A stretch of 64,000 nucleotides of DNA, taken from NCBI GenBank assembly GCA_017979445.1, contig CM030717.1:20199288-20263287 (forward strand). The letters are read 5' to 3'. Shown piece after piece: positions 42,156 through 52,914 of the stretch. The DNA comes from Akebia trifoliata (taxonomy: Eukaryota > Streptophyta > Magnoliopsida > Ranunculales > Lardizabalaceae). The number at the start of each line of letters is the position of its first letter. Within the stretch, counting starts at the first letter, position 1. Under the pieces are notes generated by a model that did no database searches, had not been told where the DNA came from, and saw only the letters and a list, made by a program, of their open reading frames with translations. The position numbers and the translations under genes are program-made.

Positions 42156-44012
42156 TGTAGACACCCCATTTTTACATCCGCCTGATTAATCAACTCGTCC
42201 ACCCGATTACAACGGTTTCCAATGATGGATGTTTATTCCAATGCTTTATTTGTTACTAGATATGTTTTAGAAATTCGGATGAGGTATCTCAAACTAACAA
42301 GACTATAGAAACCATGCTACGCTAGGAAAATATGACCCTAGAAACATAGAAATCATCATTTTTCAGACAAAAAGAAGTTTTTCGATAAAAATCACTAAAA
42401 AATAATCAAATTATCAAAATACCCCTAACTTTAAAACATCCCTAAAGCCTACGTTACGCTTAGGAAAACCCATTCAAACACATAAAACAACAAATCGAAA
42501 CCAAATAAATCATTTCGCCAATTTTCATAGAATTCGATAAAATTATGAAAATACCCCTCATAAAGTTCACTACCATTCCACACAAAAAAGTTCATAAATG
42601 ACACAAACCAATATTTCTATTGAATTTCTTACGAAAAATCGATTCTAAAACATCTTAGAACATCAAACATCGACTTAAAACACAAAAAGTCCTCTCCGAG
42701 GGTAAAACTATAGTTTTATAATTTTTATAGTTAAAAATTTTGAAATTAATAAATAAAATATTAAATAATTAAAGTGAAACATTAATAAAATTAATTTAAA
42801 ATTTTGAATCAAAAAAATCGATCAATTAGGTTCTCAGGCAAAATTGTTGATGGTTACCAATATATTTTATTCAAGGACCCCTCCATTTGGGGGTCCAAAG
42901 AATTAAAGATATAATAGAGGGGGGTTCTCCAAAAAATTAAAGTCAATCAAGTAAGACTAAACTCAAGATATTAAAGTCAATCAAGTAAGACTAAAGTCAA
43001 AATTAAAGTCAATAAAGTAAGACTAAAGTCAAAATTAAAGTCAATAAAGTAAGACTAAAGTCAAGATATTAAAGTCAAAAGTCAAAATCTTAAAGTCAAT
43101 CAAATAAGACCAAAAGTCAAAACCCTAATAGAGTTCTAATTAAATAATAATTCTATTTAACAATCCTAATTAAATAATAACTCTATTTAATAGAATTCTA
43201 ATTAAAATATAACTCTACCTAAAATAATTCTAATTAAAATATAACTCTACCTAAAATAATTTTAATTAAAATATAACTCTACCTAAAACAATTCTAATTA
43301 AAATATAACTCTACCTAAAATAATTCTAATTAAAATATAACTCTAACTAAAAAAATTATAATTAAACACTAATTCTATCTAAACAAACACTTAAAAAAAT
43401 CTATAAATAGGAGCCTCCACACCCTATTTTCGTATCCAAGAAAAAATCCTAAGAGAAGTAGGTAAAAAAGCTTCCCTAGCCACCCATAAACCCTAATTTT
43501 GAAGCCCTAACTCCTTACCTAACACCCATACTTCGATTTTAGCTTTAAAAACACCTAGAAGCCCTTCAAAAACACCCAGAAATCTGTAAAAAAATCCGAA
43601 GAATCCAGATCTAAGAAAGAGATACCTTACCACGGAGATCAGAAATCAGATCCGGAAATAGAACGAAGCGAGGAGTACTGTACAAGGAGTTACTCTGTCA
43701 GATCTGAGGGAACGATAATGTTGTCTTCGGAAAGGTATAAATTTCTTAATTTTTTTATTACCTAAGTCTTTTTGTTAGCAATGTAGTTTTATTTGGGATA
43801 AGTAGAGACCGGCATTGACCGGACGGGGTTGGTGCCTAACACCTTCCAACCCCGTAACGTGATCCCCAGACCCATATTTTTTGTAGTAGATTAGTTGATT
43901 TATCCATTTCGAGTCTATATTCGGTTCCTAGACCATAATAACTAGGTGATGACTCCCAAACCTCAAATGTCAAAAGTGGATCCGCGCACCCCGCGGATCG
44001 AGGACGCTTTCA
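42156..44012 (+). repeat. 5' LTR of element B3
   Basis: 1857 bp, TGTAGACACCCC to CTTTCA. The 34-bp minisatellite is at about 42938-43125. An expanded 33-bp array (AATTCTAATTAAAATATAAC and CTCTACCTAAA) lies at 43130-43385. The TATA box is at 43402-43409. It has the CCCTCCATTTGGGGGTCC block near 42890, as B2 and B4 do. Confidence 0.92.
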
Positions 44013-44013
44013 G

Positions 44014-44031
44014 TGGCGACTCCACTGGGGA
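44014..44031 (+). promoter_or_regulatory. Primer binding site of element B3
   Basis: TGGCGACTCCACTGGGGA, one base after the LTR, identical to B1 and B4. Confidence 0.85.
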
Positions 44032-46074
44032 CTTTTGAGGATCAAACTTGAAATACCCCAAGTATGGGAGCATTGCTAAAATGACCTAGACTGTTTTTAT
44101 TTCTAGTTATTAGTTTGTTTGTTTTTATTTTTTATTTTTATTATTTCAATTATTGATTGTGTATTTGGATTATGGATATCCTACTGTTGCATATTATCAA
44201 TTTTTGGTTATGGTTCAATCGAAAGCCATTCAGAATGACCCTAAATAACGCGATATTTCAAAGGAATCGTTTGATTGAAGATGGGATGATGGCGGATGAA
44301 TAATGAATTTATTTATTTTTAGTGTGTGTAGTTTTTTTTTAGGCAAAAACGTGGTGCTGTCCAATGACAGCAAGAGAAAAAAAAATGGTTTTTAACATTC
44401 TGTTAGCAGCAACTCATGTTTTCAACTTTTTAAGGGTGGTGTGTCCCCAGTAAAAACCAGTTTTTAATGGTAAAAATCTTAAGGTTTTATATGGACAGAT
44501 GGTGTGTTGTTAGAAACTTTCTTTTTCTTTTATTATCTTCTTCTCCGTTAGAACACAGCAAGAGAGAGACATCTCTCTCTCTCTCTCTCTCTCTATCTCT
44601 ATCTCCTTCTCTCTCTTTGCAAAACCCTCAAAACCTCACCAATTGATTTTTTTATTACTCTTCATTAATGATGCGGAGATCATGGTTCGGTTCTTCTACG
44701 ATGGCTTCTTCTACTGTGATCATAACTAGCACACTAGCTGCGGATTTTGATCTCACGAATCTCACTTATTGTTTTGTTTATGATCTAAACAAGATCTATG
44801 TTACTGGATTGAAGTCTGTTCTAGAATTGGTGGGTGATTAGTTTGTTTTCTCTGTCCCTGTTCATAAAAGCATGCGTGAAGGTCACATTGGCTTGAATGC
44901 TATTCAACGTCGGCATGCAAAAGTTTTCAGTAGTAGCACAATGTCCATGACAGATTTATTCCATCTAATAATTTCAATCTGGCTTTTACTAGAGTTGGAA
45001 AACCAGATAAGAAAATTAAGTGATTTCGTCTATCTTCCGGCAACAGGATCATAAAATAGCAAAAGAATTTTTTTGTCTAATTTTGTGTGCTTTAAAAATA
45101 AAAAAAATAAGAAAAATGTGTGAATTTTGTGAGTGTTGTGGTGTTGGCACAATAAAATATTGTGCTAGCAACAACATAGGCAACGTGAATGCTGTGTTGG
45201 CAACAATAAACAAGAAAAATTGTGGGAGATGATGTCGTTTTTACTCTTGATATTATGAGTGTTGTGCTGCCGGCAATCTATAAACATAAATTTTTTTTTT
45301 CACGTTTTAATGGTGGCATCATATTAAAAATATGTGAGTTGGGTCGCTGGCAGCAAGCATAAATTTTTTTTTTTTTTTGTGGTAAGTTTTGTTAGGTTAA
45401 CAAGGTTTCTTCTTTACTAAGGATCATTGATCTGGTCACGTGGCACCCGAAGAAGTGATCCAATGTCACGTGTACGCGGCGGACAACATTCTATGTTTTT
45501 TTTAGAAGTTTTTACTATTTTTTTAAAAAATTAAGTTACATCTTGAACTTTGATTTGAAATTTCATAGTAACTCATTTTCAAAACCTTGGATCGAAGCTA
45601 AAATGTTTTTATTTTCGGATCTAAATTTTTTCCATCAAAATTTATAAGGTTGTGACATTGGATTGCTAACATGATGAACCACGTGAACTCAATAACCCTT
45701 TGTAGAGTTTCAAATCTTACTTAGTTGGTTAAGATAACCCAAGTTCTTACTCACAAAATTGGTTGAGTAGCAAACTACTAAAACAACGGAATTTTTGTGC
45801 TAAAAAAAACAACAAGTCCACCCGATAAAAAAAAAATATATTGTTGGTGGTTATTGGACTCATATCTGATTGATAATTGATATTCCTTTTAGTGAGGTCC
45901 TGATTAATTGATCATCTTACTCTCTTGTGCACTACCTTGATTGCTTGTCTATTTATATGCCATGATCTTGATTAATATATATTTTGATATGCATGCTTTA
46001 ATCTTGATCTTGATGCTTTGGATATTTATGTTGTATGGTCACATTTTCTAAATATCCATAGTTTGATGGTTCAA
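44032..46074 (+). other. Leader of element B3
   Basis: Non-coding, with a (CT)n microsatellite at 44571-44594 and several GTTGGCAACAA/TGCTAGCAACAA-like words near 45130-45230. The short open frames in this stretch match nothing I know. It lacks the 193-bp array seen in B2. Confidence 0.6.
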
Positions 46075-46236
46075 TTGGACCCATGGGCCCATTTATTTGA
46101 AAAGGCCCCGGGCACAACCCACCCTATTTTGCACACACCACATGCACGTTTACTGTTTTGCACGCTTGCACATCCCATATAGCCAATGTGGTACTAGTGC
46201 GTGGCCCGGTCTCTTCGGAGATGCGACGTCATTCAG
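46075..46236 (+). repeat. Conserved leader module, truncated copy in B3
   Basis: It opens GGACCCATGGGCCCATTT and matches the first 160 bp of the module (12058-12220) before the junction. Confidence 0.8.
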
Positions 46237-47460
46237 TGGGCCATACGACTGCCAGCTTCTTATCATTGGTCCAAGTAGTAGATCGGGTGGAGGATGGTAT
46301 CTGGTCAGGTTTGATTTATGACTTGTCCAGTCTAGGGGCACCAACAAGGGGGTCCACTCAACAGAAACCAGTGATTTTGAACAAGAAAAAGGATAAAGCC
46401 CAAGCGAATAATGTACAACTCGTTCGTCCTTTCTTCATCTTAGCGTCAAACCAAAGGTCACAAACACCCCAGGTTAACCTGCCTCAAGCAGCACCTATTT
46501 TGCAAGCCTTCCAATTCGGTCAAAATCCAGTATTTGGTCAAAACCTACAATTTGCCCAGAATCATCAAACTGAGCAGCGTAGACCCAACAAGATCCCTTG
46601 AGTCTTCACTTGTTTACCTATGACTCTATCAGAACTACTCCCAGTACTACTCAGGGGAGAATATCTCACCAAAAGACAGCCAAACCCTGAGGCGATAAAG
46701 GAAATAGGGTACAACCCCAATCAATTTTGTGAGTTTCATATGGGTGCACCGGGACATGCCACCGTTCAATGTTGGCAACTCAAGCACCAAGTTTAGAATA
46801 TAATCGATAAGAAAATGATCATCTTGGATGGTCCCGCAGCCCAAGTACCTCAACAGAACATCAATCAGAACCCAATACCAATGCACAACGGGGGAAGCAA
46901 CGAGTCTACAGTGAATGCCATAGAGAAGGATGAACCAAGCTTTGATCCTTCAATTCTAATAACACCTATTGGCTTGACAGTCAGAGTCAATTTGAGGAAT
47001 GAATCAACATCCTCAAGCATCAATGCTCTACCTCAAGACACAACCAACCGATCACCATCCCAACTACCAATCAAAATGGCCAATATCATAATTCATTCAA
47101 ATCTCCCAGCCTCGAATCATTCACGACCACCACTCATCATACCCTACACCCTACCAACTACAAGTCATCCTCTCGACCACCCCTCTTTATACCTTACACC
47201 ATACCAACTTCAGGCTCTTCCACCCAATTACCTCTTATCATACCCTGCATCGCACCGACCCCTCAAACTTCAAGCTTTTCCTCTCAATCATCCCTAATCC
47301 TATCTTATACCAACCCACAAACCCCAAATGTTACTACATCAACCATCAATCCCAATCCACCACCTCTTATCCTTCATCTAAAATCGGACCCTCAACCCAT
47401 GACCATCATATCCCCTAAACCATTTTCATACTATTCAAATCAAACTGTCCTATGAAGTTA
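46237..47460 (+). pseudogene. Gag C-terminal part of the second family A element
   Basis: The first residues after the junction, VGHTTASFLSLVQVVDRVED, are the end of a retrotransposon gag capsid domain. There follow a Gln/Asn/Phe-rich linker (FQFGQNPVFGQNLQFAQNHQ) and then, after a TGA at an ancestral Arg codon near 46600, a segment with the zinc-knuckle-like CEFHMGAPGHATVQC (46725-46775, C-x2-H-x5-H-x4-C). Another stop (TAG, ancestral Gln) lies in LKHQV-NII. The tail (46815-47300) is Pro/Ser/Asn-rich. The capsid N-terminus is absent. Because the first frame is open across the junction with B3, a fused open frame exists (46158-46601) that no ancestor encoded. Confidence 0.78.
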
Positions 47461-47880
47461 TGAGACGATGATTGTGACATCCGCAGGGGTTGAGAAATCG
47501 AAAGAGGCTATGGTCACAAACATTGGTCATATGACCAGATCAGGAAGGTGCTACAAAGTACCGAAAAAGGAACAGAAGAAGCAGAACGAGGAAGAAGAAA
47601 AAAGAAAAGAAAAGCTGAAAGGAAAGCTTGTGGAAGAGGAACAAATACCGTCGAAGGAGCTAGAGAAGAAGAAAAGTAGAGTAATCGATAAATAAGCAGT
47701 TGACCTTCTCAAACTTATTCAAAAATGTAAGTATAACATAGCAGAGCAGTTGAACAAGATGTCAGCTCAGATCAGCATCTTCGACCTTCTACTAAATTCA
47801 GAGCAACATTGGGAAGCACTACTTAAGGTTCTTAGTGGTGCACATGTGCCTGAGACTACCTCGCCAGAAGAATTGAAAAA
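47461..47880 (+). pseudogene. Gag-protease linker with lysine/glutamate-rich segment
   Basis: The frame at 47468-47695 has HMTRSGRCYKVP followed by about 45 residues dominated by Lys and Glu, consistent with a charged coiled coil. TAA at 47693-47695 precedes AVDLLKLIQKCKYNIAEQL and MSAQISIFDLLLNSEQH, the usual region before protease in this lineage. No enzymatic domain is present. B1 has the related TRGGRIFKPQEL (about 16455). Confidence 0.6.
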
Positions 47881-48421
47881 GATAGTTGGACAGATTATGA
47901 CCCCCAATCCGATTACCTTCACGGAAGATGAATTCATCAATGGAGGACGTGCTCATATTGAACCATTGCACATCATGGTAATGTGAAAAGGCATGATGGC
48001 AGCAAGGGTGTTAATCGACAATGGCTCAGTTTTGAATGTTTGTCCTCTACAAACTTTACACAAGCTAAATACAGATCTGTCTCACCTTAGGCCAACTAGA
48101 AGAACCGTCAGGGCTTTTGATAGTAGAAAAACTAAGTTGCTAGGGAAACTGGATCTTCCTGTCACAATTGGTTCATGAACATTCGAAGTGACATTTGAAA
48201 TTCTAGACATACCCTCAGCATTCAATCTCCTTCTAGGAAGACCCTGTATCCATATTGCATGGGCAGTCCCTTCTTCATTGCACCAGCGAGTCAAATTCAT
48301 CATAGGACGGAGGGTGATCTCGATTCTTGTAAAAAATCTCATACCAATTGATCGATCACCGGATGTACCTTATATTGATGTGGAAATGACTGGGAAAAAT
48401 GAGGGGTACCATTCCTTTTAG
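47881..48421 (+). pseudogene. Aspartic protease of the second family A element
   Basis: FTEDEFINGGRAHIEPLHIM leads, after TGA at 47984-47986, into MMAARVLIDNGSVLNVCPL with the active-site DNGS at 48017-48028. HKLNTDLSHL and AFDSRKTKLLGKLDLPVTIG follow, then TGA, then FEILDIPSAFNLLLGRPCIH and SSLHQRVKFI. This order matches a pepsin-like retroviral protease with a Tat-type DNGS motif and the LLGRP block. Only two stops and no frameshift separate the parts, so it is the best-preserved protease in the window. Confidence 0.85.
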
Positions 48422-48487
48422 TTCACACCTGTTAATCATATCCCATGAGGGAAAGAGAAAACAATAGCAGAGTTATCGGAAATAAAT

Positions 48488-48682
48488 TTGATGATTGGAC
48501 AAGTAATGAAGAAGGTGGGATATCGTCCGAAACAAGGGCTAGGACCTAAAGCAAGATGCCGAGCTACTCTGATCAATGCTCAAAAACACACTCCCTACTT
48601 TGTTCTTGGGTTTAAGCCTACGAAAAAAGACATTTCCGATATGAATGGTAAGAAGAGGGAACTTCTACTTACACGAAAATAG
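48488..48682 (+). pseudogene. G-patch segment between protease and RT (second family A element)
   Basis: MMIGQVMKKVGYRPKQGLGP continues KARCRATLIN and FVLGFKPTKKDI. The pattern of GY, then QGLG, then a basic run fits a G-patch. It lies in the same place in B1 (17345). The conserved GFKPTKKD and GYKPTKKD blocks after it show that both copies descend from one ancestral segment. Confidence 0.65.
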
Positions 48683-49770
48683 AATCGTGAGCCTAACGTA
48701 TGGAACTTGGGAAAGGTACCACATATCAGCGTCAGTTTCCCACAGTCATAGAAAAGACCCGAGGAGCTATCAGAACCACGACTAACAAACCACATAGGAG
48801 AACCAATTGTTGTAAGTATTCCTATTCAAGTACAAGAAGACTCATTCGTTGAATCCTTGCAGTCCTTCATGGACGGTATGGACATCCTATTCAAAAGAAT
48901 TCTGAATTGAGTCAAAAGGAAGAAGAAAGATAGCCCACCAAGGCGGAAGTGGCAATACGCAAAGAAGAAAAATCACTATTCCCTTTTCAGATTGATTGGG
49001 GATTTGTAGTAATTCCACCCACCCTACAAATGCCTGTACCCGGACTTGACGACAGTCATTCGGAAGTGATGGTCCTATCTGAACTATCAATGGAGCCACT
49101 CTCTTGACCTATCTACCTTATAGAGGAGGGGAAAGTCCTCAAAAATTGGGAGGAGTACCTAATCACTTACGAGGCCGCCATGGGATCCAAAATCCCTACG
49201 ACCTCCAAAAAAAATGCCATTAGTAAAATCTCGTCTGTCCGAGGACCATAATGAGTCCTCGTCCTCGGAGCAAGGCTGTTTTGGGGGACTTACCTTCGTT
49301 ATTAATAAATTTGCATGATTTTTCTTTATCTTGTTTCAAGAATACAGATAGTCTACAAAATCCAAAAGAATAAAAAATCTTTCAAAATTAAAAAAAAAAT
49401 AAAAAATCTTTAAAAATTCAAAAAAATCAAAAACTCTACAAAATTCAAAAAACTCAAATATTTTTAAAAATTCAAAAAAATAAAAAATCTTCAAAATACC
49501 AAAGGTTTTCAAAGAATTTCCTCAGTAGAATGAACCTTTTGACAGAACAGAGTATGAAAGAGATGAATATGACTTTGACCTCGAGATTGACTTTGATCTC
49601 ATGGGGATCGAAGAAGAGTCAGAAAAAAAGGTTGAATATCCTCCAAAAAAATCAAAGAACTCATGGAACGTCACGAAAAGGGTGTTCAACCAAATATAGA
49701 GGATACAGACTCAGTGAACCTAGGCACCGAAGATAACCCACGAATTGTCAAGATTGGAACCCTATTGACG
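48683..49770 (+). other. Linker before RT in the second family A element
   Basis: Mostly without an open frame. It includes a CGGAAGTGATGGTCC block near 49060 and GAGGGGAAAGTCCTCAAAAA near 49120, matching 440-520 in the first copy. An A-rich region at 49330-49520 is built of TTCAAAAAA/AAATCTT units. EYERDEYDFDLEI-type acidic text follows near 49555. Part may be the intron known in Ogre elements between protease and RT; no boundary is certain. Confidence 0.5.
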
Positions 49771-50816
49771 ATTGAGTAGAAAGAGGAGATGACAAAGTTC
49801 TTACAACAGTACCAAGATGTCTTCGCATGGTCCTATCAAGACATGCCTGGTTTAGACAAAGATCTAGTTGTTCACAAGTTACCTATCAAATAGGGAAACA
49901 AGCCAGTCAAGCAGAAATTACGAAGATTGAAACCAGAATGGATACTTAAGGTCAATGATGAAGTAATAAAGCAGTTCCAAGTAGGGTTTCTTGCATTATC
50001 CACCTACCCTGAGTGGCTAGCTAATGTCGTTCCTATATCAAAGAAAGATGGAAAGGTACGCATGTGTGTAGAATACCGAGATCTGAATAGAGTCAGTCCT
50101 AAAAATGACTTTCCATTACCACACATCGACACTTTGGTTGATAATATAGTGGGGCATGGTATATTTTCCTTCATGGATGGCTTCTCGGGTTACAATCAAA
50201 TAAAAATGACTGAGGAAGACCAAGAAAAGACTGTGTTCATTACACCTTGGGGTACCTTTCACTATAAGGTCATGCCATTTGGTCTCAAGAATGTTGGGGC
50301 AACTTATGAACGAGCCATAACGGCTTTATTCCATGACATGATTCATAAAGAGATAGAAGTTTACGTGGATGACATGATAGCTAAATCAAATCTTGACGAG
50401 GATCATTTAGTGAATCTAAAGAAGCTATTCGATCGATTAAGGAAGTACAGCCTAAGACTTAATCCAACAAAGTGTATATTTGGGGCCACATCAGGAAAGC
50501 TATTGGGTTTCATTGTCAAAGAAGAGGCATCGAAATCAATCCAACTAAAACAAAATACATCATAAATGTGGAGCCACCCAAATCAGATAAAGAAATCAGG
50601 GGATTCCTAGGAAGAATTCAGTACATTAGTCGATTCATCACACAACTCATGCTGATTTGTGAGCCAGTATTCAAACTACTAAAGAAGAATGAGCCGAAAG
50701 AATGGAATGAAGACTGTCAAGAAGCTTTCGACAAGATTAAGAGATACATGCTTAATACACCAGTCTTGGTTCCACCTACACCAGGTAGAGCTCTACTGAT
50801 GTATCTCTTCATGTAA
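49771..50816 (+). pseudogene. Reverse transcriptase of the second family A element
   Basis: A 212-residue frame (49927-50565) reads MKPEWILKVNDEVIKQF, LSTYPEWLANVVPISKKDGK, VRMCVEYRDLNRVSPKNDFP, FSFMDGFSGYNQIKM, FITPWGTFHYKVMPFGLKNV, then catalytic YVDD at 50362-50373, and LRLNPTKCIFGATSGKLLGF. A one-base shift near 50510 moves to the next frame: QRRGIEINPTKT, EIRGFLGRIQYISRFI, VPPTPGRALLMYLFM. It stops at TAA 50814-50816. The N-terminal part has stops near 49780 and 49890. It is the best-preserved RT in the window and guides the reading of the other two. Confidence 0.92.
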
Positions 50817-51200
50817 GAAAACTCCATGGGCTGTGTACTAGGGCAACATGATGAAATTGGTCGAAAAGAACGAGCCATCTGCTACCTTAGCAAGAAGTTC
50901 ACGAGCCATCTACTACGCCATTACTTGCTTAGTTATTCGACTAGGCTCATTGCTCGAATAGATCCTTTGAAGTATCTCTTTAAGAAGTCGGTACTCACAG
51001 GACGCACTGCAAAATGGCAACTACTGTTATCTGAGTTTGACATTACCTATGTCACTCAAAAGACCATTAAAGGACAAGCCATTGCTGACCACTTAGCGGA
51101 GCACCCTTTACTAGACTGTGAACCGTTAAAAACAAATTTTCTTGATGAAGCCATTTTATTTGCCGAAGTCGAAGACGACAACGAAGACAAAAGTTGAAAG
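50817..51200 (+). pseudogene. Native RNase H of the second family A element
   Basis: After the TAA the frame continues MGCVLGQHDEIGRKERAICY, LSKKFTSHLL, PLKYLFKKSVLTGRTAKWQL, EFDITYVTQKTIKGQAIADH, LAEHPL, ending KS and TGA at 51195-51197. The DxxG and ERAIYYLSKK-type blocks fit Ty3/gypsy RNase H. A short deletion relative to B1 removes the region between SKKF and the LLRHYL block. Confidence 0.82.
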
Positions 51201-51480
51201 ATGTACTTCGATGGAGCTGTAAATCAAAAGGAAAACGGAATTGGGGTAGTTATAGTTAAGCCAGATGGAACTCATATACCAATTACAGTCAGACTAAGGT
51301 TTCAATGTTCAAACAAAGAAACCGAGTATGAAGCATGCATTTTGGGGTTGAAAGCTGCGATCAACCTTGAAGTGGATGAAGTAGATGTATTTAGAGATTC
51401 GAGTCTAGTAGTCTACCAGACAACGGAAGAATGGAAGACCCGAGAGCAGAGGCTTGGTTCCATATTATGAGTATATCGAT
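51201..51480 (+). pseudogene. Second, archaeal-type RNase H of the second family A element
   Basis: MYFDGAVNQKENGIGVVIVK (first Asp), KETEYEACILGLKAAINLEV (Glu) and VDVFRDSSLVVYQTTEEWKT (Asp) are in a single clean frame. The frame shifts near 51460, in RLGSIL against VPYYEYIDDL. It matches the additional RNase H of plant Tat elements, lying between the native RNase H and integrase, and is complete here, unlike in B1. Confidence 0.85.
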
Positions 51481-52914
51481 GACCTAAGCTCAAATTTTGC
51501 TCGGATCTCATTCACTTATATGCCAAGGGCTAAAAATCAATTTGCAGACACATTGACTATTCTAGCCTCAATGATCAACATCTCCGAAGATACGATAGTC
51601 GACTCTCTTGAGATTGGTATTCAAGACGAGCCAACATATTGCTTGCCTGTGGAGATCGAAGAACTTGAAGAAAGACCATGGTATGCAGACATCAAGGCAT
51701 TCTTAGAAGACCGAACTTTTCTACCCGATGCCACAACAACTGACCGAAAGACTATTATGAGATTGGCAGGACAGTTCTTCTTGAGTAGTGGAGTCTTATA
51801 CAAAAAGTCACACCACGAGGTCGTCCTCGGGTGTGTAACAGAAACAGAAGCTCAACGTTTAATCGAGACAGTGCACGATGGAGTTTGTGGACCTCATATG
51901 AATGGACATATGCTCGCAAAGAAGATTATGAGAATGGGTTACTACTAGATGACTATGGAGAGCGACGGGTACCAACATGTTCGGAAGTGTCATTTGTCTC
52001 AAATCTACCCCAATAAAATCAATGAGCCACCTTCAAAGTTGCATAACATGACTTCTTCCTGGCCCTTCTCACTCTGGGGCATGGATGTCATCGGACAGAT
52101 CAATCCTCAAGCTTCCAATGGGCATCGCTTCATCTTGGTTGCCATCAACTACTTCATAAAATGGGTAGAAGTCGCATCCTACGCCAATGTTACAAGGGGC
52201 AACGTCTTGAAGTTTGTGAAGAACAACATCATATGTCGATACGGCCTTCGAAGCGGAATAGTAATTGATAACGCCAAGAATCTCAAGAACAAAGAAATAT
52301 CCAAGATGTGCAAGTATTTTCAGATCACCCATAACAACTCAGTCATTTATAGACCGAAGATGAATGGAGTAGTCGAAGTCGCCAACAAAAATATCAAAAA
52401 AGATCATCGAGAAAATGGCTATTACTTATAAGGATTGGCACGAGATGTTACCATTTGCTCTACACGCTTATCGAACTTCAACCGGGGCAACGCTCAATTT
52501 ACTGGTCTATGGAATGGAAGCAATCTTGTCTGTTGAGGTACAGATTCCCTCCCTTCGAATCTTAAAAGAAGTTGAATTGGATAAGGCAGAATGGATCCAA
52601 ACTCGATTCGATTAGTTGAACTTAATAGAAGAGAAACGACTTTCAGCAATCTGTCATGGGCAAACTTATCAACGGAGAATAACACGTGCTTATAACAAGA
52701 AAGTTCGACCTCGAGAGTTCGTACCTGGAGACCTAGTTCTGAAGAAGATTCTACCAATACAAAAGATGCAAGAAGGAAGTTTCGTCCCAATTACTAGGGG
52801 CCATTCGTTGTCCAAAAGGTACTGTTTGGGGGAGCGTTGATTCTCACAGAGATGCACGGGGAAGTCTTTCCGCAACTGATCAATGCTGACATCATAAAAA
52901 AATATTATGCTTAA
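51481..52914 (+). pseudogene. Integrase of the second family A element
   Basis: It follows a tether region (SFTYMPRAKNQFADTLTILA; LGCVTETEAQRLIETVHDGV). The zinc-binding part is GPHMNGHMLAKKIMRMGYY, stop TAG, then YQHVRKCHLSQ (51890-52010); the second Cys of the CxxC is Ser. The core has WGMDVIGQI (first Asp, near 52083), IVIDNAKNL (second Asp, near 52268) and GVVEVANKNIKK (Glu, near 52380). A frameshift near 52400 is followed by MAITYKDWHEMLPFALHAYR, MEAILSVEVQIPSLRIL and YNKKVRPREFVPGDLVL, ending with YYA and TAA at 52912-52914. There are several stops, including TAG in RFD-LNLI. Confidence 0.9.

Larger units (their letters stand above)
42156..46236 (+). mobile_element. Element B3: family B 5' LTR and leader, truncated
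   Basis: A complete LTR, primer binding site and leader are followed at about 46236 by an abrupt switch into the gag C-terminus of a family A element. No ORF1, gag, pol or 3' LTR of B3 remains. The switch falls inside the conserved leader module, just after GATGCGACGTCATTCA. Confidence 0.85.

Noticed and set aside
44872..45232. Small ORFs in the B3 leader as host genes
   Set aside because: No domain, no homologue in other leaders, and they lie within an element leader.
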